64,000 nucleotides of DNA from Candidatus Pelagisphaera phototrophica (GCF_014529625.1 NZ_CP076039.1:372001-436000), one strand, 5' to 3'; counted from the first letter of the stretch, positions 28,792 through 38,939 are shown. Program-made: numbers and translations. The notes: generated by a model from the letters alone, not told the origin.

Positions 28792-31700
28792 CTAAGTTTG
28801 CACCGCGATATTTAGCGACTCGAGTTTGAGTACGTTTTTCGGAATGTCAGGGGATGAAGGATGTGGAACTACCTTCCAGAATTTACTGACGGTTCTTTCC
28901 CAATTCTCCAGCAGAGACGCGGCATGCGGGCTTAAGGTTGCGGTCGCATGGGCTTCAACGATCTTCTTAAGGGCATCCACTTCGCCGCTATCACTCAGTC
29001 GCTCAATCCCCACCATTTCGGGGTTGTAGTTGTTTTCGAAGTGATCGTCTTCATCATAAACGAAAGCCAGTCCACCACTCATGCCAGCTCCGAAGTTGGA
29101 ACCGGAGCCTCCAAGTGAAACAATGAGCCCGCCTGTCATGTATTCACAAGCATGTTCTCCAAGGCCTTCGACTACAGCAATCGCGCCGCTATTTCGAACG
29201 CCAAACCGTTCTCCTACGCAGCCCCCCACAAAGAGGTGCCCGCCGGTTGCTCCATAGAGGCAGGTATTTCCTGCGATCGTGTTGTCTTTCCAAACGTAGC
29301 TTTCCTCTTCTCGGGGACGGATAATGATTTCGCCGCCACTCATACCCTTGCCAACATAGTCGTTTGCTTCTCCGAAAAGGTGCATTCGAATACCTGGAGC
29401 GAGGAAAGTGCCGAAACTCTGCCCTGCGGTTCCGATAAACTTAAGGTCGATAGATCCAGGGGGGAGGTGGTTGCTTCCACGAATGTATGCAACTTCTCCT
29501 GACAAGTGAGTACCCAAGCAGCGATCCGTATTTCCAACTTTATATTTGCCGCGGAACGACGCAATCTTTCCTGAAATCACATCTTTGGACTCTTGAATGA
29601 TCGTCTGATCGATCCCTCCCTCGAAACCGAGACGCTCATTTCGAGGACGTGTATGAATTCGAGGAGACTCGCCAGTCGGGTCAGGATCATGAAGCAGCCC
29701 GCTGAGATTTACCAAACGTGTCTTGGGATTCTCTGGATCGTCGATCTGTTCGAGCAGATCGACTCTTCCTATGAGATCGTCCAATTTACGAAAGCCCAGT
29801 TTTGCCAAGTATGACCGTACGTCTTCAGCAACTGCGTTAAAATAGTTGATAACATTCTTCGGTGTGCCCTTGTACTTAGCCCTAAGATCTTCGCGTTGCG
29901 TTGCGACCCCAACAGGGCATGTATTCAAATGACACACGCGAAACATTGCACAGCTGGCTGCGATCATCGCTGCGGTTCCAAAGTTGTATTCCTCCGCACC
30001 GAGCATTGCTGCAATAATGATGTCTCTTCCAGTCTTCATACCGCCGTCGGTTCGTAGTGTAACACGATTACGGAGACCGTTCATCATCAGTACTTGATGT
30101 GTTTCTGCCAAACCAATCTCCCAGGAAGATCCGGCGTGCTTGATTGAAGATAGCGGAGAGGCTCCGGTACCCCCATCGTGTCCTGAGACAAGTATTACGT
30201 CAGCGTAGGCCTTTGCAACCCCTGCTGCCACGGTACCGACTCCCGAGCTGGATACGAGTTTGACGCAAACTTTAGCCCGTGGGTTTACTTCTTTCAGGTC
30301 GAAAATTAGCTGAGCCAAATCCTCAATCGAGTAGATGTCATGGTGTGGCGGCGGGGAGATCAAGGTGACGCCTGGTACGCTGAAACGCAAGCGAGCGATC
30401 ATTGGTGAGACTTTGTGCCCAGGAAGCTGACCGCCCTCCCCTGGCTTGGCACCTTGAGCCATCTTGATTTCAATCTCCTTGGCCGTTGAGAGATACTCGG
30501 CGGTAACGCCAAATCTTCCAGAAGCCACCTGTTTTATTGCCGAGGACGCATTGTCTCCATTTTCTAGTAGCGAGTAGCGCCGCGGATCTTCCCCACCTTC
30601 TCCGGAATTGGATTTGCCCCCAATGCGGTTCATAGCAATTGCGAGCGTTTCATGGCATTCGGGGGAGAGTGCCCCCAGCGACATGGCTGCGGTCGTGAAG
30701 CGGCGTCGAATGTCTTCGATCGGTTCAATCTGCTCAAGCTTGGTACTGGTTGATTCAGGAAACTTGATCTTCAGTAAGTCCTTGATCGCATACGGCTGAT
30801 GGTTGTCTGATTGTTCCTTATATTTTTCGAAGTCTTCATTCTGGCCTTTTTTGAGAAAACGGTGCATCCCTCCGACGACTTTCGGGTTCCAGGCGTGAAA
30901 CTCCCCTCCTTTGCGGACGACTTTGTAATAGCCGGCACTCGTTAATTCTGGATTTTCGTCACCGAATGCTTGTTGGTGACGGATGAATACCTCCTCACCA
31001 ATTTCATTGTATCCGATACCTCCGATTGGAGTGGGGGTGCCGAGGAAGCAATCATCTACAAGGGTCTGCGAAAGACCTATGGCTTCAAAAATCTGGGCAC
31101 GACAATAGCTGGAAAGCGTGCTGATACCCATTTTGGCCATTATTTTTAGAAGCCCCTTTTCGATCGCGTTTCGGTAATTAAACAAGGCTTGGTTGGGATC
31201 TAACTTTAGGTCTTCCTCTTCGGCATCTTTTGCGAGGCGTTGTACCACAGAGAGGGCGATGTATGGGTTGACCGCGTTGGCACCAAATCCGAGGAGACAA
31301 GCTATTTGATGTACATCCCGAGCTTCCCCAGTTTCCGCAACGATATCACACTTCAAACGAAGCCCCGATCTGACCAACGCTTGATGGACCGCACCAGCTG
31401 CCAGAAGCATAGGAATCGAAACCCGTTCACTATTCACTCCTCGATCCGTTAGGATGAGGACCTTAGTCGACTTTTCTTCGACGGTGGCTTTGGCTCGCTT
31501 GGTTAGTTCCTTCACTGCGGTTTCCAGCCCTGCTGCGCCATTGGAAATGTCAAACGTTATGTCCAGTCGAGCCACTCGATCCTTTAGGCCATTGACGTTG
31601 AAGAGAGCGTTAACTTCGTTGTTGTATAGGACGGGTGAGTGGATCTTAGCGAAACCTGCACTCTGCGGCATGTCTTCAAAGAGACCGAGCCGCCCTCCCA

Positions 31701-33327
31701 GAAACATGTTGATCGACATGACCGAACGCTCTCGTATGGAGTCGATTGGCGGGTTGGTGACCTGAGCGAAGAGCTGCTTGAAGTAGGTATAGAGTAGTCT
31801 TGGTCGACGGCTGATAAAAGCTAAAGGAGTGTCATCCCCCATGGAGCCGGTTGCCTCCATCCCGGTCAGAGCCATTGGCTTTAGGACAACGTCGAACTCG
31901 TCCTTATCGTAGCCAAAAGCAAGCTGCTTTTGTAAATTGTTGTCCTCTGAACTCGCGGTTTCGGAGGACAAATTCTTAGAAAACTCGTGGAGGTCGGTGA
32001 GGTGTCCCTGACACCATTCTTTGAATCTAGGATCGGCACTAATGGTGCGCTTGATCTCGTCGTTATCGAGAAATCGCTTTTCCTCCAGGTCGATGGCGAT
32101 CATTTTGCCAGGACCCAAGCGGCCCGAGCGGACGGTCTTCAGGTCCGTTTCGTCAATGAGGCCAAGTTCTGATGCGAGAAGTATGGTCCCATCGTCATAA
32201 ATTTTGTACCGAGCGGGACGGAGTCCGTTTCGATCTAGTGATGCGGCGACGTAGCGGCCGTCGGTGAAGGCGATTGCCGCGGGTCCGTCCCAGGGCTCGA
32301 GCATGCACGCGTAATATTCATAGAATCCGCGCAGCTCATCGCTGATCTGGTCGTTGTTCTCCCAAGCTGGAGGCATCATCATCATGGCGGACTCAAGAGC
32401 GCTCCTTCCTCCGAGTGTGATAAGTTCCAGGGCGTTGTCGAAACTGGCCGAGTCAGACAAATCCGGTTGGATGATAGGACGCAGGTCGGAAAAGCGATCG
32501 CCCCAAACGCCATGAATGTTGGAACGTTCGCGTGCTCGCATCAGGTTGCGATTGCCTCGTATGGTGTTGATCTCACCGTTGTGGGCCATCATCCGGAACG
32601 GTTGAGCGAGGTGCCAGAACGGGAAGGTGTTGGTTGAGTATCGTTGGTGAAAAATTGCGAATGCGGTTTGGTACGCCTTATTCTTGAGGTCCTTGAAATA
32701 AGGCCGCATCTGGGGAGAGTTGAGCATCCCCTTGTAAACAATCGTACGATTGGAGAACGAACAGATGTAGAAGTCCTCGATATTCTCGTACTCCGCCTGA
32801 CGCTCAGCTGATTTCTGGGCGAGGAAGAGTTTTCTCTCGTAAGCGGCTGCATCGAGATCATCTGTCTTGGCCGTTAGAATCTGCACGATCTTGGGCTGAG
32901 TCTCCTTCGCTTTCTGACCAAGACAACTATCATCAACGGGGACATCCCGCCAAGCGAGCACGCTGAGCCCCTCTCTCCTCACGGCCTCTTCCACGAGTTT
33001 CTTGGCATGAGATTGAGCGTATTGGTCGCCTTTAGGTAGGAAGATAACGCCGACGCCTAGATCCTCCTCGTGGTAGAGGTTTTTGCCCTCCTCTTCCAGG
33101 AACTCGCGAAACAGGTCGTAGGGAATTTGTGTTAGAATTCCGGCGCCGTCGCCTGTGATGGCGTCAGCATCGATAGCTCCACGGTGGGCAAGGTTTTTGA
33201 GGGCCTGGATCGTCTTCTTGAGCAAATCATGGGACTTTTCTCCGTTGATGTTGGCGAGAAAGCCGACGCCACAGGCGTCATGCTCGAACTCTTTCTTATA
33301 CAAGGGTGATGGAATCATGGAACTCAT
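28792..33327 (-). CDS. gltB: glutamate synthase large subunit
   Basis: Converts glutamine and 2-oxoglutarate into two glutamates. The 1,511-residue chain begins with a short propeptide before the nucleophile in HDACGVGF (Ntn amidotransferase), has an FMN-binding synthase core, 3Fe-4S cysteines in CHLNTCPVGVATQ and a C-terminal beta-helix with repeated Gly-rich turns. ATG 33327 is chosen; a TTG at 33411 would add 28 unlike residues. No gltD lies next to it, so the small subunit is elsewhere or the enzyme takes electrons from ferredoxin. Confidence 0.96.
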   Translation of the reverse strand: MSSMIPSPLYKKEFEHDACGVGFLANINGEKSHDLLKKTIQALKNLAHRGAIDADAITGDGAGILTQIPYDLFREFLEEEGKNLYHEEDLGVGVIFLPKGDQYAQSHAKKLVEEAVRREGLSVLAWRDVPVDDSCLGQKAKETQPKIVQILTAKTDDLDAAAYERKLFLAQKSAERQAEYENIEDFYICSFSNRTIVYKGMLNSPQMRPYFKDLKNKAYQTAFAIFHQRYSTNTFPFWHLAQPFRMMAHNGEINTIRGNRNLMRARERSNIHGVWGDRFSDLRPIIQPDLSDSASFDNALELITLGGRSALESAMMMMPPAWENNDQISDELRGFYEYYACMLEPWDGPAAIAFTDGRYVAASLDRNGLRPARYKIYDDGTILLASELGLIDETDLKTVRSGRLGPGKMIAIDLEEKRFLDNDEIKRTISADPRFKEWCQGHLTDLHEFSKNLSSETASSEDNNLQKQLAFGYDKDEFDVVLKPMALTGMEATGSMGDDTPLAFISRRPRLLYTYFKQLFAQVTNPPIDSIRERSVMSINMFLGGRLGLFEDMPQSAGFAKIHSPVLYNNEVNALFNVNGLKDRVARLDITFDISNGAAGLETAVKELTKRAKATVEEKSTKVLILTDRGVNSERVSIPMLLAAGAVHQALVRSGLRLKCDIVAETGEARDVHQIACLLGFGANAVNPYIALSVVQRLAKDAEEEDLKLDPNQALFNYRNAIEKGLLKIMAKMGISTLSSYCRAQIFEAIGLSQTLVDDCFLGTPTPIGGIGYNEIGEEVFIRHQQAFGDENPELTSAGYYKVVRKGGEFHAWNPKVVGGMHRFLKKGQNEDFEKYKEQSDNHQPYAIKDLLKIKFPESTSTKLEQIEPIEDIRRRFTTAAMSLGALSPECHETLAIAMNRIGGKSNSGEGGEDPRRYSLLENGDNASSAIKQVASGRFGVTAEYLSTAKEIEIKMAQGAKPGEGGQLPGHKVSPMIARLRFSVPGVTLISPPPHHDIYSIEDLAQLIFDLKEVNPRAKVCVKLVSSSGVGTVAAGVAKAYADVILVSGHDGGTGASPLSSIKHAGSSWEIGLAETHQVLMMNGLRNRVTLRTDGGMKTGRDIIIAAMLGAEEYNFGTAAMIAASCAMFRVCHLNTCPVGVATQREDLRAKYKGTPKNVINYFNAVAEDVRSYLAKLGFRKLDDLIGRVDLLEQIDDPENPKTRLVNLSGLLHDPDPTGESPRIHTRPRNERLGFEGGIDQTIIQESKDVISGKIASFRGKYKVGNTDRCLGTHLSGEVAYIRGSNHLPPGSIDLKFIGTAGQSFGTFLAPGIRMHLFGEANDYVGKGMSGGEIIIRPREEESYVWKDNTIAGNTCLYGATGGHLFVGGCVGERFGVRNSGAIAVVEGLGEHACEYMTGGLIVSLGGSGSNFGAGMSGGLAFVYDEDDHFENNYNPEMVGIERLSDSGEVDALKKIVEAHATATLSPHAASLLENWERTVSKFWKVVPHPSSPDIPKNVLKLESLNIAVQT

Positions 33328-33432
33328 AGGTAAATTGTTTTTATGGATTAGAGCGCGTTTAGCGGCGTCGGCATTTGAGGCCGGAACAGTGCCCGGTCTC
33401 GTTTGCGCCAAAAATTGAAATTTGCGGGAACG

Positions 33433-33771
33433 CTAGAAAAAGCGAACGGATTGAGATTGTCGCATTTTTTCGTGCTCCTCATCAGAGCAGCCACGGTCAG
33501 TAGGGACATCTGCTTCTTTAGTCGGCGAGGCGGCGAGGTTATTTTTAAGCAGGTACGCTTCAACTTCTTCGCCACTGACATCCGCAAGCATGATCCCGTC
33601 AATTTCGACACATGGCGAAAGGGGTTGGCCTGATTTAGCAACCATTTCAGCGTAGTTTTCCCGGCTATTGATGATGTCAATATCCTCATACTCGAGGTCG
33701 TATTTGGACATGATGGCACGAACGCCCATGCTCCAGCCGCACTGTGGTTTCAAGTATGCTTTTATTTTCAT
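33433..33771 (-). CDS. glutaredoxin-like protein with CxxS active site
   Basis: A 112-residue protein starting MKIKAYLKPQCGWSMGVRA. The active-site motif is Cys-Gly-Trp-Ser, the monothiol form that usually works in Fe-S or glutathione exchange rather than dithiol reduction. PLSPCVEIDG supplies the cis-Pro and a further Cys. A 35-residue polar tail follows the domain. ATG 33771 is used; an upstream start at 33828 adds 19 unconserved residues. It lies just upstream of gltB on the same strand and could protect or serve its Fe-S cluster (inference). Confidence 0.75.
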   Translation of the reverse strand: MKIKAYLKPQCGWSMGVRAIMSKYDLEYEDIDIINSRENYAEMVAKSGQPLSPCVEIDGIMLADVSGEEVEAYLLKNNLAASPTKEADVPTDRGCSDEEHEKMRQSQSVRFF

Positions 33772-34199
33772 GTGTTGTTGGTGTTGCAGATTCTGTACCG
33801 AGTCAATGGACTGAATGCGTTTTTTCAATTGAGGAGCTTTGCATCTTGCAAGAATTTTCCTTTTGGCCTTCGAAGCAAGCTCATCTTTACATCCCTTTCT
33901 CTAGGACGTTTCTTTCGGAAAAGCGAGAAAACGTTTTCAATGTTCTTAATAATGATAGGTAAAGAAACCATAGCCCGATCAAAAGGGAATGCTAACTAGA
34001 TCGAGCTCAGGAAACTAATTATCGTTGAGGAGATTTTAGCGAAATGAGAAGAATTAAGAGCAAACAAAGGATAGGACAGCGAATGTCCTAGGGAGTCTGT
34101 ATTATATTGAATTCCTAAGCGCTTAATCTTGCGCCATGAAAAACTCGGATCCAGATTGGATCCCTAATAAACAAAAATTTAAACTCATAACACTACGCA
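33772..34199. other. divergent promoter region between the glutaredoxin gene and recA
   Basis: A gene-free stretch of 428 bases, AT-rich. The only clear structures are the inverted repeat at 34,072-34,090 and a TATTAT/TATATT box at 34,100-34,108 that could be a -10 element for recA. A short reading frame starting at ATG 34,136 is out of frame with recA and not supported. Confidence 0.5.
34072..34090. promoter_or_regulatory. inverted repeat upstream of recA, possible SOS operator
   Basis: TAGGACA and TGTCCTA are perfect 7-base complements separated by GCGAA. The site ends ten bases before a TATTAT box and lies about 110 bases before the recA ATG, where a LexA-type repressor would block transcription. 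It does not match the E. coli (CTGT-N8-ACAG) or Bacillus (GAAC-N4-GTTC) SOS box. Confidence 0.4.
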
Positions 34200-35261
34200 A
34201 TGGCCAAAGGCAAAACGACCCCCCTTCCTTCATCGGAAAATAAAGAGAAAAACGTAGAGATGGCGATGTCCGCCATAACTAAGCAATTTGGAGAAGGGTC
34301 CATTATGCGTTTAGGTAGTGGCTCGAGTATGAAAGTGGAAACAATTTCCACGGGCTCTCTTTCAGTCGACCTGGCACTCGGTGTCGGAGGCCTTCCCAAG
34401 GGGCGAATTTGCGAGATCTATGGGCCAGAGTCTTCGGGAAAGACAACGCTTTGTTTGAATGTGATTGCTGAGGCCCAGCGCCAAGGTGGCATAGCGGCTT
34501 TTATCGATGTGGAGCATGCTCTCGATCCGAAGTACGCTCGAAACTTAGGAGTCAATGTGGACGAGCTACTCGTATCGCAGCCGGATAGCGGTGAAGACGC
34601 ACTCAATATTACAGAAACACTTATCCGTTCCAATGCCATCGACGTGATAATTGTCGATTCGGTGGCGGCCTTAGTTTCTCGTGCGGAGTTAGATGGTCAA
34701 ATGGGTGACGCCACAGTGGGTTCACAAGCGAGGCTCATGAGCCAGGCGATGCGCCGCCTTACAGCTATTGTGAGCAAGACCAATTGCATTTGCATGTTTA
34801 CGAATCAAATCCGCGAAAAGATCGGAGTCATGTTTGGGAGTCCCGAAACGCAGCCTGGTGGCCGTGCGTTGAAATTCTTTTCGTCCGTTCGTATGGACAT
34901 TCGTAGAATTGGCCAAATTAAGGATACCTCTGGTACGGTCATCGGAAACCGGACAAGAGTTAAGATCGTTAAGAACAAGGTCGCACCGCCTTTTACTGAT
35001 TGCGAGTTCGACATCATGTACAATGAAGGTATTTCCCGAATGGGATCGATCGTCGACCTGGGCATCGAGCACAAAGTCCTCGATAAGAAAGGGGCCTGGA
35101 TTTCATATGAAGGAGACTTGGTTGGGCAGGGTCGCGAAGCGGCGAAAAGCTTCCTTAGCGAAAATCCGGAAATCATGGAGAAAATCTCTGATGCGATTAT
35201 CAAAGTGGTTAAACCGGATTTGGAGGAAAAGAAGGAGCTGGAAGAAGTCGCTGCAAGCTGA
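34200..35261 (+). CDS. recA: RecA recombinase
   Basis: Forms filaments on single-stranded DNA for strand exchange and triggers LexA self-cleavage. The 353-residue protein is of normal length. Walker A is [32 protein letters not shown] and the L2-region [20 protein letters not shown] are family hallmarks. The C-terminal tail is acidic/basic mixed, ending EEVAAS. It is monocistronic, closed by a strong terminator. Confidence 0.98.
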   Translation: MAKGKTTPLPSSENKEKNVEMAMSAITKQFGEGSIMRLGSGSSMKVETISTGSLSVDLALGVGGLPKGRICEIYGPESSGKTTLCLNVIAEAQRQGGIAAFIDVEHALDPKYARNLGVNVDELLVSQPDSGEDALNITETLIRSNAIDVIIVDSVAALVSRAELDGQMGDATVGSQARLMSQAMRRLTAIVSKTNCICMFTNQIREKIGVMFGSPETQPGGRALKFFSSVRMDIRRIGQIKDTSGTVIGNRTRVKIVKNKVAPPFTDCEFDIMYNEGISRMGSIVDLGIEHKVLDKKGAWISYEGDLVGQGREAAKSFLSENPEIMEKISDAIIKVVKPDLEEKKELEEVAAS

Positions 35262-35283
35262 CCTCGTTCTTAATCTTGTTTTC

Positions 35284-35308
35284 AGGACCACTTCGGCGGT
35301 CCTTTTTT
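35284..35308 (+). terminator. intrinsic terminator of recA
   Basis: AGGACC pairs with GGTCCT around an inner C-G closed TTCG tetraloop, followed by TTTTTT. It lies 22 bases after the recA stop. Confidence 0.85.
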
Positions 35309-35385
35309 GTTTGTAGACAAAGTTATTTTACAACACGAAGACCATAGATAGGTTTCAAGTCCTTCATGGAGAACCTTCATACTGT

Positions 35386-36744
35386 ATGGTAACTATAGAT
35401 ACTATTGTCGCTATTGCGACTCCCAATGGGGAAAGTGCGTTAGCAATACTTCGCCTGAGCGGTCCGATGTGTAGGGAAATATGCTGCTCCGCATTTGGAA
35501 GAGCAAGCGATCCGCAACCTCGCTATTCCTACCATGGATCTTACTTGTCGTTCGAAGGCGACACCCTCGACGATGTGGTTTATTGTTTCTATGAGGGCCC
35601 TAGGTCGTTCACCGGTGAAGATACTCTGGAAATTGTTTGTCACGGAAATCCACTAATTGCTTCGAACATACTAAAGGACCTTGTTAAGCGAGGCTGCCGA
35701 CAGTCGGATCCCGGCGAGTTCTCACGTCAGGCTTTTTTAAACGGACGGATGGATCTGACCCAAGCGGAAGCGATTATGGAGTTGATCCAGGCCCGTAGTG
35801 ATAAAGCCATTAAGGCGGCGAATAATCAGCTTAGGGGTTTGTTTGGGAGGCAGTTGCATACCTTTAAGGAGCGGCTTCTGGCTACGATTGCCTCGATAGA
35901 GGCCTATATCGATTTTCCAGAAGAGGACCTTCCGCCGGAGCAAAAGGAATCCCATCTTGCAGGTATTCGTGAATTAAAGACGTATTGTTCCCGGCTCATT
36001 GATAGCAGCCAGTATGCAGCGTTTTTGAGGGATGGTGTAAAAACACTGATTTTAGGAGAACCCAATGTGGGTAAGAGCTCACTGCTGAACCTTCTACTGG
36101 GATTCGAGCGGGCGATTGTGAGTGAAGAGCCGGGAACCACTCGGGACTTTCTGCGAGAGCGTATTATTCTAGGACCACACAGTATCCAACTACTGGATAC
36201 TGCTGGATTGAGGGAGGCTGAAAGTAACATTGAAAAAGAAGGGATTAGTAGAACGATTGAGTTGGTGGAAGAGGCAGATATTTTCCTTCTGGTCGAGGAT
36301 TGCTCCCTCCCCTCCCCTCATTTGCCCGATGCGATTGCTAATCGTTTGTCTGCCACCAATTGTATCGTGATTCGAAACAAGATAGACCTCGTCGTGAACG
36401 AGAATCCCACTAGTAGCATTGATCCTTTTAGGATAATTGGATTTTCGGCCACTCGAGGTGATGGGTTGGAAGACTTAAAGACTTCTCTCGTTGAGTTGAT
36501 CGACTCGAATTACGCTTTTGATGATGACGACCTCATTCTCGTGAATTCAAGACACAGTGCTGCTTTAGATGAAATCCGTAGTTGTTTAGCCTCAGCAGTA
36601 GACAAATTTGAAAGCGACGAGGCGATTGAGTTGATTGCTAGCGACTTGAGGGGGGCCCTCGAGGCCATTGGGATGATCCTGGGTAAGATTGACAATGAAG
36701 CGATGCTTGATGTTCTCTTCTCAACGTTTTGCATCGGTAAGTGA
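35386..36744 (+). CDS. mnmE: tRNA uridine-5-carboxymethylaminomethyl modification GTPase
   Basis: With MnmG it forms the wobble modification of U34 in tRNAs reading purine-ending codons. The 452 residues have the N-terminal tetrahydrofolate-binding domain (DTIVAIATPNGESALAILRL), a helical domain, an inserted G domain (GEPNVGKSSLLN, DTAGLREAES, NKIDL) and the C-terminal FCIGK containing the conserved Cys. mnmG follows 180 bases downstream, so both parts of the complex are linked. Confidence 0.97.
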   Translation: MVTIDTIVAIATPNGESALAILRLSGPMCREICCSAFGRASDPQPRYSYHGSYLSFEGDTLDDVVYCFYEGPRSFTGEDTLEIVCHGNPLIASNILKDLVKRGCRQSDPGEFSRQAFLNGRMDLTQAEAIMELIQARSDKAIKAANNQLRGLFGRQLHTFKERLLATIASIEAYIDFPEEDLPPEQKESHLAGIRELKTYCSRLIDSSQYAAFLRDGVKTLILGEPNVGKSSLLNLLLGFERAIVSEEPGTTRDFLRERIILGPHSIQLLDTAGLREAESNIEKEGISRTIELVEEADIFLLVEDCSLPSPHLPDAIANRLSATNCIVIRNKIDLVVNENPTSSIDPFRIIGFSATRGDGLEDLKTSLVELIDSNYAFDDDDLILVNSRHSAALDEIRSCLASAVDKFESDEAIELIASDLRGALEAIGMILGKIDNEAMLDVLFSTFCIGK

Positions 36745-36924
36745 TTCCTAGGCAGTAACCTAGAAAAGGGGACCGTTGATTTCAGTACTCCGATAGAGAT
36801 AGTGGTTTTACATAAAATTAGCGAGTAGATCATTTCTTGCGGGCTTTTGTGATGTATTCGCTTCTGTGAGCACTTCTCTGTTTATCGCTTGAGGTCCCCT
36901 ACTCCACTGTCTTTATCTCCCGCC

Positions 36925-38778
36925 ATGGAAAATCCTCGAAACGGCTACGATGTCATTGTTTGCGGAGCGGGTCATGCTGGTTGCGAAGCTGCCCTCGCGT
37001 CCGCAAGAATGGGTGCTCGTACTCTCATTCTTAGCGGGAATATTGATACGATTGCTGCCATGAGTTGCAATCCTGCGATCGGCGGAGTTGCTAAGGGCCA
37101 GATTGTACGTGAAATCGATGCTCTCGGAGGAGAAATGGCGTTGAATGCGGATGTGTCCGGAATCCAATTTCGCTTGTTGAATGCCTCCAAAGGAGCTGCG
37201 GTGCACTCCCCTCGTGCCCAGTGTGACAAGAAGGTTTATGCTTTGAGAATGAAGCATGTGCTTGAGCACCAAGAGCATTTAGACGTTTTTCAAGCCACAG
37301 TCACCGGGTTGATCTTCAAGGGAGATGCAGTCGTTGGCTGTCGAACGAACCTTGATATCGAGTTCTTCGGCAAGACGATCGTTATAACTACCGGCACGTT
37401 TCTTCGCGGATTGATGCATATCGGCAAGAATAAGAATGAAGGAGGTCGCATGGGTGATTATTCTGCCAAGACCTTATCAAGCAGTTTTCTCGAAGCTGGA
37501 ATCGAATTGGAGCGACTAAAGACAGGGACTCCGCCCAGGTTGCTGGGGCGATCTATTGATTTCACCCATCTGGAGGAACAGAAAGGCGATCCGGATCCGG
37601 TTCTCTTCGGATTCTATGACACCCGGGAAAAGTCAGACATGTTCCACGTGGAACATCATGGTGAAACATTCGCGGGTTGGATGCCGGGCTCCGACCAGGT
37701 TTCCTGCTGGATTACTTACACAACGGAAGAAACTTCTGAAATCGTGATGCGTAATCTCCATCTTTCAGCAATGTATGGTGGAGAGATTGAAAGTACGGGG
37801 CCGAGATATTGTCCCAGTATTGAAGACAAATTTGTGCGATTTGAGGGCCGCCCACGGCATATGCTCTTTCTGGAGCCTGAAGGCCGCAATACGAATGAGT
37901 ACTACATCAACGGGCTTTCAACGAGTCTTCCGTTTGACGTACAGCAAGAAATGATGGCGTCTATTCCGGGGCTCGAGCGAGCACATCTGCTGCGTCCAGC
38001 CTATGCAGTAGAGTATGATTTCGCACCACCCACGCAAATTTTCCCTCATTTGGAGTCCAAAAAAGTCGAAAATCTATTTTTCGCAGGTCAAATTAACGGC
38101 ACTTCGGGTTATGAGGAAGCGGGATGCCAAGGGCTGGTCGCAGGGGTAAATGCTGCTCTAAAGGCTAGGGGAGATGAGCCCTTTGTCCTTAAGCGGTACG
38201 ATGGCTACACGGGTGTGCTCATTGATGACCTTGTCACTAAGGGGACACAGGAGCCTTATCGAATGTTTACGAGTCGAGCGGAGTACCGACTATTGTTTAA
38301 TCACGGAAGCGCAGAGCTTCGACTGCTCGAGTACGCTAAGCGATATAGACTTTTATCCAATTCTCGTATCGCTCGAATTGAAGACAAAAAGAAATCGGTA
38401 GATCTAGCAATACAATGGATGGATTCTAATAGAGTGGGGGAACATACTTGGGCAACACTAGCCCGGAGAAATGATCCCGGATTTGAGCTGCCAGAAGAGC
38501 TATCGAAACTCGAGGAACCAGTAAAAGACGAGGTTCTATACCGTGTCCGATATGATGGTTATCTTAAGCGAGAGTTGAGGCAGGTTGAGAAACTAAGCAG
38601 TGTCGAAGCGATCAAGGTTCCGAAGGGATTCGATTTCCTTATGGTTAAGGGCCTCAAAAAGGAATGCGCTTTAAAGTTGAATCAGTTAAATCCTGCAAAC
38701 CTCGGACAGGCCAGTCGTGTAAGCGGGGTAAATCCAGCTGATATCAGTGTGCTGATGGTCGCCTTGGGAGGTCTATAA
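36925..38778 (+). CDS. mnmG: tRNA uridine-5-carboxymethylaminomethyl modification enzyme, FAD subunit
   Basis: Partner of MnmE. The 617-residue flavoprotein has the dinucleotide-binding site VIVCGAGHAGCEAALASARMG, AMSCNPAIGGVAKGQ and, near the middle, TEETSEIVMRN with GPRYCPSIEDKFVRF. ATG 36925 gives the normal N-terminus; a TTG at 36889 adds 12 residues. Around residues 233-260 it has a loop longer than in E. coli (including MFHVEHHGETFAG) whose DNA is the parS-like palindrome. In many bacteria mnmG sits beside parAB near the origin. Confidence 0.97.
   Translation: MENPRNGYDVIVCGAGHAGCEAALASARMGARTLILSGNIDTIAAMSCNPAIGGVAKGQIVREIDALGGEMALNADVSGIQFRLLNASKGAAVHSPRAQCDKKVYALRMKHVLEHQEHLDVFQATVTGLIFKGDAVVGCRTNLDIEFFGKTIVITTGTFLRGLMHIGKNKNEGGRMGDYSAKTLSSSFLEAGIELERLKTGTPPRLLGRSIDFTHLEEQKGDPDPVLFGFYDTREKSDMFHVEHHGETFAGWMPGSDQVSCWITYTTEETSEIVMRNLHLSAMYGGEIESTGPRYCPSIEDKFVRFEGRPRHMLFLEPEGRNTNEYYINGLSTSLPFDVQQEMMASIPGLERAHLLRPAYAVEYDFAPPTQIFPHLESKKVENLFFAGQINGTSGYEEAGCQGLVAGVNAALKARGDEPFVLKRYDGYTGVLIDDLVTKGTQEPYRMFTSRAEYRLLFNHGSAELRLLEYAKRYRLLSNSRIARIEDKKKSVDLAIQWMDSNRVGEHTWATLARRNDPGFELPEELSKLEEPVKDEVLYRVRYDGYLKRELRQVEKLSSVEAIKVPKGFDFLMVKGLKKECALKLNQLNPANLGQASRVSGVNPADISVLMVALGGL
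37639..37656. promoter_or_regulatory. parS-like centromere site inside mnmG
   Basis: ATGTTCCACGTGGAACAT is an 18-base perfect palindrome. Its inner 16 bases match the bacterial parS consensus TGTTTCACGTGAAACA except for the allowed TTCC/GGAA pair, a form known from pseudomonads. A half-site GTGAAACA follows at 37,661-37,668. ParB would load here for chromosome segregation. Confidence 0.8.
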
Positions 38779-38857
38779 GTATTTGGTATACAACATAATA
38801 AGAGAATATAAAAGGTTCTCTTACTCCAGAACTGGATTCATTAGGCTTCTATTCTGG

Positions 38858-38875
38858 TGTAACGAAATTGTAACG
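38858..38875 (+). promoter_or_regulatory. PhoB-type direct repeat upstream of the response regulator gene
   Basis: TGTAACG AAAT TGTAACG: two identical 7-base units at an 11-base period, the geometry of a Pho box (7-base unit plus 4-base spacer). It lies 65 bases before the phoB-like ATG, so autoregulation is likely. Confidence 0.55.
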
Positions 38876-38939
38876 CTTAGGCGGTTGCGCTAAGGGTGTT
38901 GTTTGCAACAATTAGTATTTAATTAGTCAGTAGACAGCT

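Noticed and set aside
34136-34199. Possible leader peptide before recA starting MKNSDPDWIPNKQ.
   Set aside because: Out of frame with recA, runs into it, and lacks any sign of selection.
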